Shown piece after piece: positions 36,012 to 44,731 of a stretch of 64,000 nt of DNA. How positions within the stretch are numbered: position 1 is the stretch's first letter; each line of letters opens with the position of its first letter. The stretch lies in NCBI GenBank assembly GCA_947494095.1, contig CANLTI010000018.1:1-64000 (forward strand), in the 5' to 3' direction. The DNA comes from an uncultured Pseudomonadales bacterium. Lineage in GTDB: Bacteria; Pseudomonadota; Gammaproteobacteria; Pseudomonadales; Cellvibrionaceae. Position numbers and translations under genes: made by a program. The notes beneath the pieces were generated by a model. It worked only from the letters and a program-made list of their open reading frames with translations. It made no database searches and had not been told where the DNA came from.

Positions 36012-37207
36012 TATAAACCACCCATTTTTTGATATAGCGTATACGCCTGCGCATCGGCACTATGACGCTCTTGTATGGCTTTATAGCCGTGCTCTCCTTT
36101 TTGAGCTAAGCGTTCATTAGGCATTACCAATACAGACTCAATGGCTGCAACCAAATGATTAACAGATCCAGCAGGAATCAGCCAACCATTGTCTTGATTA
36201 ACCAGCTCAGGTATACCTGCAATAAAAGTGGATACTACCGGTTTTTTCCTTGCAAAGGCCTCCATAATAACAACAGGCAAACCTTCGGCAAAGCTCGGCA
36301 AAATCATTGCTTTCGCGGCATCTAATTGCGTTTTTATTGCGCTCTCCCCTTGCCAGCCATAAAAAATAACATTGTTTTCTAGGTGGTGCGTCGCAACATA
36401 CGCTTGTAAAGCCTCTTTTAATTCACCATCACCAATAAGGTGTAATTCGATGTGTGGATACGTGACGACAAGTTCGGCCACCGCTTGCAGCAAAAGCCAC
36501 TGCCCTTTTTGCTCACATAAACGCCCAATTGACACTAACCGATAAGGGGTATCAAATGAGGGACTGCCCTCTAGTAATAATGTTTCATCGACAGCGCAAT
36601 GAACCTCAACTATTTTGGGCCAGTCATTAAAATCAGCCCAACGATAAAGCTGGCTTGTGCAATAAGCAGTTATAGCAACAGTAAATTTTGAATAGTGTAT
36701 TTTATCGCGCAGCGATAACGCCAAGGGCGAGTCAAACTCTTCTGGTCCGTGCACTGTAAAGCTGTATTCAGGCCCACCCAGCACATGGCAAAACAATGCC
36801 ACAGCCGCCGGGTTAGTGCCAAAATGCGCATGCACATGATGAATGTCATTTTTACGACAAAAGCGCAATAGCCAGCACGCCTCCATAACATAAATAAAAT
36901 GCTTAACATAGGTACCATTGGCTGCGGATGATAGCTTTACCCAAAGGCGCAACACCTTAGGCAAGCGCGTTATACTCAGCAGTACACAAATAACTAAAAA
37001 AATCAAAGACTGAAGCGTACTCGTACCAATAATACAGACCGTTTTATCAAGCTCGGCTTTATCCTCTTCACTCACGATACCTTCATCAACGCCGCGCACA
37101 GTCACTCGAGAAACCTTTGCACCCAAGCGTTCAAGCGCTTGTATCTCACGGCGAATAAACGTATGGCTCACCTTAGGGTACTGATTAATCAGATAACAAA
37201 TATTCAC
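36011..37207 (-). CDS. Glycosyltransferase family 4
   Basis: A 398-residue GT-B enzyme. The N-terminal half has YLINQYPKVSHTFIRREI and DIHHVHAHFGTNPAAVALFC, typical of colanic-acid-type (WcaL/AmsK) transferases. The C-terminal half has RLVSIGRLCEQKGQWLLLQA and ILPSFAEGLPVVIMEAFARKKPVV with the E-x7-E element. The start is GTG 37207, and the gene is 22 bp downstream of the next GT2 gene. Confidence 0.9.
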   Translation of the reverse strand: MNICYLINQYPKVSHTFIRREIQALERLGAKVSRVTVRGVDEGIVSEEDKAELDKTVCIIGTSTLQSLIFLVICVLLSITRLPKVLRLWVKLSSAANGTYVKHFIYVMEACWLLRFCRKNDIHHVHAHFGTNPAAVALFCHVLGGPEYSFTVHGPEEFDSPLALSLRDKIHYSKFTVAITAYCTSQLYRWADFNDWPKIVEVHCAVDETLLLEGSPSFDTPYRLVSIGRLCEQKGQWLLLQAVAELVVTYPHIELHLIGDGELKEALQAYVATHHLENNVIFYGWQGESAIKTQLDAAKAMILPSFAEGLPVVIMEAFARKKPVVSTFIAGIPELVNQDNGWLIPAGSVNHLVAAIESVLVMPNERLAQKGEHGYKAIQERHSADAQAYTLYQKMGGL

Positions 37208-37229
37208 ATTAACTCTACCTAATACTGGG

Positions 37230-38210
37230 TTACTTATATTCGATAATCCGAGAAGTACGCCTAAAAACTCTACCTATGAGGTACTTTAAAATTCCATAGC
37301 ATTCAGAAAACTTTGAAACAACCATAAAAAAAGACCATTGCAGCTTTACATCCTTAATACTGCTCGCACCTAAAAATATTTTAAGCATCAATAGTGGGTA
37401 AACCGATAACAGCCACAAGCTACGCACATCTAATAATGTTAGCGCAGCAATAATACAAGGCAATAACGCGCCCCAAAACAAGGCTCTTGCAGTTTCTTTA
37501 AGCCAGTGCTTTTCAGGCAAAAAACCATGCAATGCAACCCCGTTTGCATAGGCAAATCCGCAGCGAACACTGCGCTGCCACCATTGCGAAAAATGATTAA
37601 TAGCGGCATCATGCCAAGTCATCGCACAATCGATACGTCGAATATAAAAACCTTCACGCCTTAAACGAATACACATTTCAGGCTCTTCGCCGGCAATTAA
37701 ATGATCGAGATAACCATTGACACGCATAAGCGCTGATACTCGAATTAAGGCATCGCCGCCACAACTTTTGGCATCGCCGCAGGGCGTATTCCACTCTATA
37801 TCACACAAAGTATTGTACACCGAGGCGCTGCGGTATATTTCTTGCCGACGCCCACAACATACCGCATAATTTTTATTGCCGTCTAAAAACGGCTTAGCCG
37901 CACTAAACCAATGATCATCAAAGTAGCAATCGCCATCAATAAATTGTATATACTCAAGGTCATTAAAGGCCGACAATAACTTTTTCCAACCTAAGTTTCT
38001 CGCTCTTGCTGCGGTAAAAGGCAATTGAGTATCCAGCGCTTCAACAATAGCCCCGTGACTCACAGCATTGGCAACACTGTTATCACTCGACCCGGAATCA
38101 ACATAAACGATAGGGGTATCCTGAGGAATAGACTCTAGGCAGCGCATCAATCGCGCGCCTTCATTGCGACCTATAATAACGACACCTAGGCGGCCATTTA
38201 ATTTATTCAC
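37230..38210 (-). CDS. Glycosyltransferase family 2
   Basis: A 326-residue GT-A enzyme. LGVVIIGRNEGARLMRCLESI and IVYVDSGSSDNSVANA are the nucleotide-binding strands, IQFIDGDC is the DxD site, and GEEPEMCIRLRREG is the acidic catalytic region. One or two hydrophobic segments follow (ALFWGALLPCIIAAL), anchoring it to the membrane. The start is GTG 38210 with GGAG upstream. First gene of a minus-strand run of five polysaccharide genes. Confidence 0.9.
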   Translation of the reverse strand: MNKLNGRLGVVIIGRNEGARLMRCLESIPQDTPIVYVDSGSSDNSVANAVSHGAIVEALDTQLPFTAARARNLGWKKLLSAFNDLEYIQFIDGDCYFDDHWFSAAKPFLDGNKNYAVCCGRRQEIYRSASVYNTLCDIEWNTPCGDAKSCGGDALIRVSALMRVNGYLDHLIAGEEPEMCIRLRREGFYIRRIDCAMTWHDAAINHFSQWWQRSVRCGFAYANGVALHGFLPEKHWLKETARALFWGALLPCIIAALTLLDVRSLWLLSVYPLLMLKIFLGASSIKDVKLQWSFFMVVSKFSECYGILKYLIGRVFRRTSRIIEYK

Positions 38211-38302
38211 ACCTTATGCTCTCCAAAATCAAATACTCGACCTACGTGCTGACTCATTAGTATAATCATCTCTACTCATAGCATTTTATTAGGTAACACT
38301 TT

Positions 38303-38863
38303 ATGTCACCACTACCGGCCAAAGGCTCAACGAATACCAACCCTTCTTCGCTCAGCTTTTGCGCACTGATAAAAGAAGATTTTAAAACACATGAATGTGA
38401 TTTTTTTTCTCAAGGATTTTGGGCTGTATTTAATCATCGGTTTGGCAATTGGCGAATGGACTTAAAATACAAAATCATTCGAATCCCCTTTACGATACTT
38501 TATAATATACACAAAAAACTCATTCAAATAACCTGCGGTATAAAACTTGACTACACCGTCAAATTAGGCCGGCGGGTAAAAATTGAACATTTTGGCGGAA
38601 TGATTATAGGCGCCAACACAATAGGTGACGACGTCATCATTCGGCAAAATACGACAATGGGAATAAAAAACTTAAATAACCTCGAAGGCAAACCTCAAAT
38701 AGGCAACTCCGTATCAATAGGTGCTGGAGCCGTCATCGTGGGTGACATTACAATTGGGCATCACTCGGTTATAGGGCCTAACACTGTCATTTACCAAGAT
38801 GTTCCGCCTTACTCTACGGTCTACCCTTCTATTCCCACCATCATTACACGCACGACTAACTAA
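38303..38863 (+). CDS. Serine-acetyltransferase-like hexapeptide acyltransferase
   Basis: A 186-residue protein with a C-terminal left-handed beta-helix (IGANTIGDDVIIRQNTTMG, IGNSVSIGAGAVIVGDITIG) and the catalytic-type His in RRVKIEHFGGMIIG. The N-terminal half has WAVFNHRFGNWR, common in polysaccharide acetyltransferases of this type. Second such enzyme in the cluster, so the polymer is probably O-acetylated. It is convergent with the next GT2 gene, the stop codons only 2 bp apart. Confidence 0.82.
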   Translation: MSPLPAKGSTNTNPSSLSFCALIKEDFKTHECDFFSQGFWAVFNHRFGNWRMDLKYKIIRIPFTILYNIHKKLIQITCGIKLDYTVKLGRRVKIEHFGGMIIGANTIGDDVIIRQNTTMGIKNLNNLEGKPQIGNSVSIGAGAVIVGDITIGHHSVIGPNTVIYQDVPPYSTVYPSIPTIITRTTN

Positions 38864-38865
38864 AC

Positions 38866-39825
38866 TTACCGCCAACCACTAAAAGCCACTATATCTCGTA
38901 ATAAACGCTTAGGTCGTGCCACATGTCGCCCAATCAAAAAATTCTTAAACCTATGCAGCAAATTTGCAAATACAAATATCACATCAATAAAAATCAGATA
39001 TGCTCTACCGAAATTTTTGAGATAAAAATAACGCCTCGACTCAAACCAATAAGCCGGCTTGCGAGGCAAGTTACTTTGTGCTGTATGCTCAGTCACCCCA
39101 GTAGAAGCGCCTGCAATATGATGCACTACACTCTCTGCAAAAATTTGTGATCTATAACCCAACTGCTTTAAACGATAAAAAAGATCTACCTCTTCAAAGT
39201 ATAGAAAAAACCTTTCATCAAAGCCATCAACGGTACAAAAAGCCTCGCGCCTCATCATAAAAGAGGCTCCCGTTAGCCAATCAACACTGTCACCATCATT
39301 ATTGTAATGCAGTGTTTTATTGGCAAACATTTTATCGAATACACCAATGCAGGCATGACTCAAAAAAGTTGTCATCGCAAAAGGAAATCGAAAAGCACCA
39401 ACAACAACACGACCATCCATATTATGCAGTACACTACCTAACGCTGTGATATGCTTATGAGTTATCAAGCCATTTAATAGCTGTGTGCCAGCCTCTAACG
39501 AAAATTCAGTATCAGGGTTCAAAAACCAATAATAATCTGCATCACCAGCTAAAGAGGCCCCTAAATTACAGCCTGCGCCAAAGCCAGCATTTTTAGGCGA
39601 GTGATGAAAATGTACTTTCCCCTCCAGCCCTTTTTCATTGATATACTCGATCACCACTTCAGCTGTGTTATCTGGCGAGTTATTATCGACAATAAAGGCT
39701 GAAAAACGCGAATCTGAAGCAACTAGCGCAGCAATAGAGTCCAAATAGCCGCGAATAAAACCACTCGCATTATACGTCACAGTAATAATGGCCACCTTGT
39801 TATCGTACTTCGCTGTATCACTCAC
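38866..39825 (-). CDS. Glycosyltransferase family 2 (rhamnosyltransferase-like)
   Basis: A 319-residue GT-A enzyme: VAIITVTYNASGFIRGYLDSI, FIVDNNSPDNT, GFGAGCNLGA, and YWFLNPDTEFS (DxD-like), with EEVDLFYRLKQLGYR as the catalytic acidic segment. The pattern matches dTDP-rhamnosyl-type transferases (WbbL-like). The frame opens 15 codons upstream, inside the chain-length gene, but GTG 39825 has GGAG eight nt upstream and lies one base after that gene's stop, so translation is coupled. Confidence 0.88.
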   Translation of the reverse strand: MSDTAKYDNKVAIITVTYNASGFIRGYLDSIAALVASDSRFSAFIVDNNSPDNTAEVVIEYINEKGLEGKVHFHHSPKNAGFGAGCNLGASLAGDADYYWFLNPDTEFSLEAGTQLLNGLITHKHITALGSVLHNMDGRVVVGAFRFPFAMTTFLSHACIGVFDKMFANKTLHYNNDGDSVDWLTGASFMMRREAFCTVDGFDERFFLYFEEVDLFYRLKQLGYRSQIFAESVVHHIAGASTGVTEHTAQSNLPRKPAYWFESRRYFYLKNFGRAYLIFIDVIFVFANLLHRFKNFLIGRHVARPKRLLRDIVAFSGWR

Positions 39826-39826
39826 T

Positions 39827-41362
39827 TTAGCCGCTCCAGTTAAAATCGAGTATAAATTGCAATACGGCATAACAATAAAATGTAATCAGTAAAAATGCCC
39901 AAAAAAGAAGTGCTACCGTATCCTTTTTTAACAAGCGAGTACTCAGCGGTGACCCTTGATGCGGAATAACCGCCAGTAATGCAACATGACTAGGCAGCAC
40001 AGTACGTATACGGCTAGCTAGCCGTATACGTGGGTCAATAAATACATACACTAATGCTAGGCCGATTGGTGCCAATACAGCAATAAATGGCGCAAGTAAT
40101 AAAATCACTACAGGGTTAATACCCTCTGGCTTTAATGGGTAAACAGGCGGCTGTGCTAATTTATAATTTTCGCCTTGACCTTCATTGTTCAGTGCCATTG
40201 TTAATTTGGCATTTTCTTTTCTTACTAACATTTCTTCATAATGCTTTTTTGTCACGTTATAATCCCGCGTCAAGTCAGATAACTCGGCTTGATTACCGGC
40301 AACTTCATCGGCTAATAATCGCTCTTCTTTTAATAGCTTCTCCATACTCGTTAGCCTGCGCTTTTGAGTCGACAGCTTCAAGTCAATATCGGAATATTGC
40401 TTTCGCAGCTCTTCATAGAGTGGCAACTCAGAAATATCGCCCGCCGTACTTCCTTTAACCGATGACATTGCATAAGAAATTTCATTTTCTATTTCTAATA
40501 CTTGAGACTTAAGCATCACGATATCTGGGTAACCATCTTGGAAAGATAACCTCAAGCGGTCCAGCTCTTCCATCAACAAGGCCTTACGCTCCTCTAAAGC
40601 GATAACCTTGGTTCTCAAGGTTAAAAAGCGCCCCTCTTCCTCTAATTGCTTTTTAGTCGCCCTTAAAGCCTCGATAGACTCTTCTATACCCATTTCAAGG
40701 TCTTTAACTGCTGAAGATAAATCGGCAATACGTTTTTTAACCGACACCTCAGTTACATCTGCACTATTTTCTTTAAAATGTTTTAAATTATTTTCAGCAT
40801 CTTCTAATTGAGCTTTATATTTACTGACCTGCGTGTCAATAAAATTATACGCCTCAAAGCTGTCTTTTTGTTTTTCTGCAGCTCTATCAGCTAAAAATAC
40901 CGTCACTATAGCCTCTAGGCTTTCATAGGCATCGTTTTGTGTGGCCGCCATAAAGCTCACATGAGTAATCGCGCGGTTTCTGGCTTGTGCTTCTACAGCG
41001 ATATTCTGGCGGAAGTAACGTACTCGTCGCTCTAATTGCTCGGCCGAATATTCAACGCCAGTCTTATCGGCACCTTTACGAATAGCCGCTTCAATAATAC
41101 GTCGCGACAGCATTAAATCAGCTACTCGTTCGTTGACTTCAGTATCGGTAACGCCTACCGCACCGCGTAAAAGAGGCTCAATAACATTGGTATGATCCAA
41201 AGTAATAATCGCTGTAGAGCGATACACTTGCGGCCAATTAAGGGCAACAATATAAATGGCAAAAAACAAAAGCGTCGATATAAAAGCAGCTAAAAAACGG
41301 AATTTCACCAATTCGCGTTTCGCTGCAATAATTAGCTCTTTATAAAGCTGAATAGAATCCAC
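39827..41362 (-). CDS. Chain-length determinant (Wzz/GumC type)
   Basis: A 511-residue inner-membrane polysaccharide co-polymerase. A first span (about 21-41) and a last pair (about 412-436 and 482-503) bracket a long periplasmic coiled coil (about 170-375), and the Pro-rich LAQPPVYPLKPEGINP motif lies just before the C-terminal span. It fits the PEP-CTERM-associated chain-length family (TIGR03007, EpsF-like). It has no cytoplasmic kinase domain; the kinase-like partner is the separate gene upstream. Element copy E lies between the two. Confidence 0.88.
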   Translation of the reverse strand: MDSIQLYKELIIAAKRELVKFRFLAAFISTLLFFAIYIVALNWPQVYRSTAIITLDHTNVIEPLLRGAVGVTDTEVNERVADLMLSRRIIEAAIRKGADKTGVEYSAEQLERRVRYFRQNIAVEAQARNRAITHVSFMAATQNDAYESLEAIVTVFLADRAAEKQKDSFEAYNFIDTQVSKYKAQLEDAENNLKHFKENSADVTEVSVKKRIADLSSAVKDLEMGIEESIEALRATKKQLEEEGRFLTLRTKVIALEERKALLMEELDRLRLSFQDGYPDIVMLKSQVLEIENEISYAMSSVKGSTAGDISELPLYEELRKQYSDIDLKLSTQKRRLTSMEKLLKEERLLADEVAGNQAELSDLTRDYNVTKKHYEEMLVRKENAKLTMALNNEGQGENYKLAQPPVYPLKPEGINPVVILLLAPFIAVLAPIGLALVYVFIDPRIRLASRIRTVLPSHVALLAVIPHQGSPLSTRLLKKDTVALLFWAFLLITFYCYAVLQFILDFNWSG

Positions 41363-41405
41363 AAACCAACCTAATCACAATAACAATAACAATTCAAAAA
41401 AACCT

Positions 41406-41555
41406 GTAACTATATTAGGCTAATGCCTTTAGAGCCAATACAAATCGCTGGGCCGTTCAAGCTATTCGCAAGATAATGAGAGCATCTAGTGCTTAAATAC
41501 CCAAAACTCATCAGTACCTTACCAAGCCCATTGAAAGACCAAGTTCAATAGTTAC
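41406..41555 (+). mobile_element. MITE-like element, copy E (internal deletion)
   Basis: A 150-bp element with ends GTAACTATATTA (41406) and TTCAATAGTTAC (41544-41555), flanked by AAAAACCT and AAAAACTT (7 of 8 matching). It keeps the GCTGGGCCGTTCAAGC and GTGCTTAAATACCCAAAA blocks of copy A but lacks about 60 bp of the interior. It is inserted between the kinase-like and chain-length genes, within what would otherwise be one operon. Confidence 0.75.
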
Positions 41556-41604
41556 AAAAACTTAATATAAAGTGCTCAAGGCAGGCTACAAAAATGCAGC
41601 TCGA

Positions 41605-42330
41605 TTAACACTCATTAAATACTACGCCGGCCAATTTTTTTTGGTCGAGCTTTTCAAGCTGGGTCATCACCTGTCCCCCCATCACTTTACCGTAAGGAAT
41701 AACAACCAGAATATAATCACATAATTCAGCCAAAATAGAGATTTCAGATTCATAGTGAGATGACGGCGGTGCATCAACAAAAATAAAGCGATCATCATAG
41801 CGATCATTCAGCTCGCCCATAATTTGCTTCATTCGTTTAGAACCTAACTTTTCAGTCCCCCCCTCGCAATTATTACCTACAGGCACTAACCTAACGCGCG
41901 CTAAGCCCGAGCCATAGACAACATCGCGACACACCAACGATTCATCATCTAAATAATCTGTCAGGCCATAATTTGCGCCGGCCGGCATATAGCGCTCAAC
42001 CGAGGGGCTATACAGATTACAATCAACAACAAGCGAGCTTTTTGTTTTATCTAGGGCAAACGCTGCCGCCAAATTAATAGCTACATGAGAGCCACCACCA
42101 GACTCTAAAGGGACCACTAAGCACGAAAAGCTTTTGCCCTTACTCAAACCTAACAATCGGGTTCGCAAATCCCTAAAAGCTTTAATCTCCTTAGATTCAC
42201 CAACACCTGCGTGTATTAATTTTAGCTCCTGAAGCTCAGCCACCGAGAAAGGCTTCACCTCCGCCATAGAGCTTAGTGACGCGGTAGAGCGCTTTATTGC
42301 AGTCAAACTCTTTTTGCTTAAATTTTCCAA
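41605..42330 (-). CDS. CpsD/BY-kinase-like protein with degenerate P-loop
   Basis: About 241 residues of the MinD/CpsD ATPase fold that normally forms the bacterial tyrosine kinase partnering Wzz/GumC proteins. The key residues are altered. The Walker A segment reads VPLESGGGSHVAINLA, where the GKS of the family is GGS, so the P-loop lysine is missing. Walker A' is VVDCN rather than DxD. Walker B FIFVDAPP is kept. The C-terminus ends FNEC without a tyrosine cluster. It probably does not phosphorylate and may instead act as a structural partner. TTG 42330 is chosen because AGGA lies six nt before it. Confidence 0.8.
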   Translation of the reverse strand: MENLSKKSLTAIKRSTASLSSMAEVKPFSVAELQELKLIHAGVGESKEIKAFRDLRTRLLGLSKGKSFSCLVVPLESGGGSHVAINLAAAFALDKTKSSLVVDCNLYSPSVERYMPAGANYGLTDYLDDESLVCRDVVYGSGLARVRLVPVGNNCEGGTEKLGSKRMKQIMGELNDRYDDRFIFVDAPPSSHYESEISILAELCDYILVVIPYGKVMGGQVMTQLEKLDQKKLAGVVFNEC

Positions 42331-42338
42331 AGCCAATC

Positions 42339-42956
42339 CTAAAAAATACGTTCAGGCACAGTAAGAATGTCTGAGGGCACAAGATGATAATTTGTTTCAA
42401 GCAAGCCCTTATCCAGTATGTCTTTTAACCTAATGGGGTAGATTTCTACTTTATCGCCAACTGTGCGATAAAGCTTAGTTTTATTCGCATTAGCAAAATC
42501 AGAAAGACCGCCTCCCTCCAGTACTAAATCGAGTACCGTAATACCTTGGTGATAATTAAGGCTAACCGGCTGCATCACAGCGCCAGTTAAGCGCACTCGG
42601 CGTAGGTAAGTTGCGCTGACGGGGTCAATCACCAAAACGGTCACTTGAGGGTTGCGAATATAGTTTGAGAATTTTTGCGTTAAATCGGTCGTCAGCATGC
42701 TTGCGCTTTTACCTGCAACCACAATATCACCAACCAGTGGCGCTGAAATTTTACCATCTGGCCTTACCGGTAATGTGATCGATAACTCAGGGGACTTCCA
42801 AACCTGAATGGCTATTTTATCACCTACACCAATAAAATATTCAGGAACCGCATTATAGACGATATTGGGCGTGGGCTGCTTGCCCTCTTGGTAGGTCGAA
42901 CATGCCGTTAAGGCAACCAATACCAAGCTCATCATAATATTAAAGCAATACTTCAC
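42339..42956 (-). CDS. Polysaccharide export lipoprotein (Wza-like, short)
   Basis: About 205 residues. GTG 42956 gives the lipoprotein signal MKYCFNIMMSLVLVALTAC and has GGGGA about seven nt upstream; an ATG 12 codons earlier is possible. The mature part has YFIGVGDKIAIQVWKSPELS and RPDGKISAPLVGDIVVAGKSA (polysaccharide export domain) and one SLBB-type segment (RVRLTGAVMQPVSLNYHQGITVLDLVLEGGGL). Length fits the short exosortase-associated export proteins (TIGR03027), not full Wza (~380). Its stop lies next to the start of the kinase-like gene, so the two are coupled. Confidence 0.88.
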   Translation of the reverse strand: MKYCFNIMMSLVLVALTACSTYQEGKQPTPNIVYNAVPEYFIGVGDKIAIQVWKSPELSITLPVRPDGKISAPLVGDIVVAGKSASMLTTDLTQKFSNYIRNPQVTVLVIDPVSATYLRRVRLTGAVMQPVSLNYHQGITVLDLVLEGGGLSDFANANKTKLYRTVGDKVEIYPIRLKDILDKGLLETNYHLVPSDILTVPERIF

Positions 42957-43371
42957 TTGTCTTCCCCAAAAAATACAATTAACTTCACTCATTCAATACA
43001 CCTCATTATAGCACCTGAAACCCTACAGCAAATTATGCGCCAAAAATATGTCAACTTATAGGTAGAACGATTAAATAACGAGAAGGTAGCCACAGCTCAA
43101 CGTCTTTTTTGACTCAAAACATCAAAAAACAGGTGAATAATAAGGCCATAAAGTAAAACGCCCCAAAAAATAGGGTATTTCGATGACCAGAATAAGATAG
43201 CCCCCTGCTGCCACACATGACAATCATAGCCAATTAATCGCGACTATAGGGCGTAGGAGGGGCGCAGAAGAAAACAAAAAGCGCACTCGGTCAATATTAA
43301 CGCATGATGTATTCGGCCAGCGGGGTTATCGACTGAATAGGTGACTGTAATCGTCGAATTTATTGACACAC
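42957..43371 (-). promoter_or_regulatory. Region upstream of the export gene
   Basis: A 415-bp gap after the DUF1552 gene and before the export lipoprotein gene, both on the minus strand. It should hold the promoter of the export/kinase/chain-length run. I see no clear terminator, hairpin or sigma-54 site in it; CTGAATAGGTGAC at 43333-43345 resembles one end of the MITE-like element but no partner end was found. Confidence 0.35.
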
Positions 43372-44721
43372 TTACAGGATATCACCTCTATTTTGAGAAG
43401 GTAGGCCAAATTCAGTCAGGTTCAGCCCAGCTTTAATGCCAACTTCACGCCATAAATCAGCATTTGTTCTATCACTAGCAGAGCGAGACCAGCGCACATT
43501 GGTTTGTAAGGTACCGTTAATATCTTCACGCCGCAGGCCGTCTTTAGCGCTCCCGGTCAAAACCGGTACATTAATTAACCGGCCCACATCAAAATGATTG
43601 CCACCACCAATTAATATATGACCTTTTTTAACCACGTTATGACGCCCATCACCCACCTCACCGGTCAACACGATCAAAGTATTATCCAGCAAGCTATTAT
43701 CATCAAAATCAACCACTTTAGACATTTCAATCACCATTTTCACAATGGCTTGGGCGTAAGTTCTTCGTGTATTCCAGTAAGTACTGCTATTGGTATGTGC
43801 ATGAACATGATGAAAATCATTTAAAGGAATGATATCACCCACACCCACGACAGCCGAGGTTGTCAAGTTGTTGGCAAAGCCGACCTTCACCATATCGAGA
43901 TAACTACTAAAATCATCCAATGAGCTTTGCCCTGCCTCAGGGATGCGCGCTAAGCGCTCTGTACCACTGTACCCTACGGTGACCGAATACTTATCTTCTA
44001 AGTGCTTCACCGCCAGCAAGTAGCGATCTAGCTTGTCTTTTTCCGCTGCAGGGATCGCATCATACTGTTGTTGCGCAGGGTTTTTAATAAATTCAAAGAC
44101 TTGGCTAAGAAGCCGTGTTTCAGCGCTATCACTGCCGCCAAGCCCAGGCATTTCTAAAGTAGGTAAACCCTTATAAATGCTATTATAAGCATCACTCGCT
44201 TTGGTATAAAACGGCAAGATACTTGAATTGCGATCAAAACTTAACGGGTGATATTGCACACCCCAAGAGCGATAAGCCGCACTAAACCTAAAAGCCGCCT
44301 TACCGCTGTGTTCTTGCAATAAGTAATCGATCGATGGCGTCACCGATAATGGCATATGCCGATCATAAGAAGAGTTTTGCTGACCAAAGGGCACACCAGC
44401 GGTCAAGATATCGGCATAGGATAAGTCGTGGTTGTTACCCCATTCACCTAAACCCAATAAGCCGTCAATCACAGTGCAATGCTCTTTAATACTATTTAGC
44501 GGATCCAAGCCATCAGGAAACACAAACCCATTAGTATCCTCAGTCATAAAGCGATTACTGGTACCCGACAAGCCCCAGCCATGCTGCAGCACAATCGTTA
44601 ATACCCGCAAAGGCGCTTCATTTGCCGCCAAGGCTCGCTCAACGCTTGACGCACTTAACAAACCCGCTGCACTTAAAGCCTTAATTAGGCTACGGCGATT
44701 TAACGTCTTAAATTGTGTCAT
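43372..44721 (-). CDS. DUF1552 Tat-exported protein (pair 1)
   Basis: A 449-residue protein of the DUF1552 family, related to the DUF1501/sulfatase-like fold. The N-terminus NRRSLIKALSAAGLL is a twin-arginine signal, so it is exported folded. The mature domain has LTIVLQHGWGLSG, IDGLLGLGEWGNNHDLSYADILTAG and LIVLTGEVGDGRHNVVKKGHILIGGG, where the D, H and E residues could bind metal. It lies 10 bp downstream of the DUF1592 gene on the same strand, forming the usual two-gene unit. Function unknown. Confidence 0.8.
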   Translation of the reverse strand: MTQFKTLNRRSLIKALSAAGLLSASSVERALAANEAPLRVLTIVLQHGWGLSGTSNRFMTEDTNGFVFPDGLDPLNSIKEHCTVIDGLLGLGEWGNNHDLSYADILTAGVPFGQQNSSYDRHMPLSVTPSIDYLLQEHSGKAAFRFSAAYRSWGVQYHPLSFDRNSSILPFYTKASDAYNSIYKGLPTLEMPGLGGSDSAETRLLSQVFEFIKNPAQQQYDAIPAAEKDKLDRYLLAVKHLEDKYSVTVGYSGTERLARIPEAGQSSLDDFSSYLDMVKVGFANNLTTSAVVGVGDIIPLNDFHHVHAHTNSSTYWNTRRTYAQAIVKMVIEMSKVVDFDDNSLLDNTLIVLTGEVGDGRHNVVKKGHILIGGGNHFDVGRLINVPVLTGSAKDGLRREDINGTLQTNVRWSRSASDRTNADLWREVGIKAGLNLTEFGLPSQNRGDIL

Positions 44722-44731
44722 AAAACACCCA

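Noticed and set aside
43333..43345. CTGAATAGGTGAC as the end of another MITE copy
   Set aside because: No matching opposite end or shared interior blocks within 300 bp on either side.
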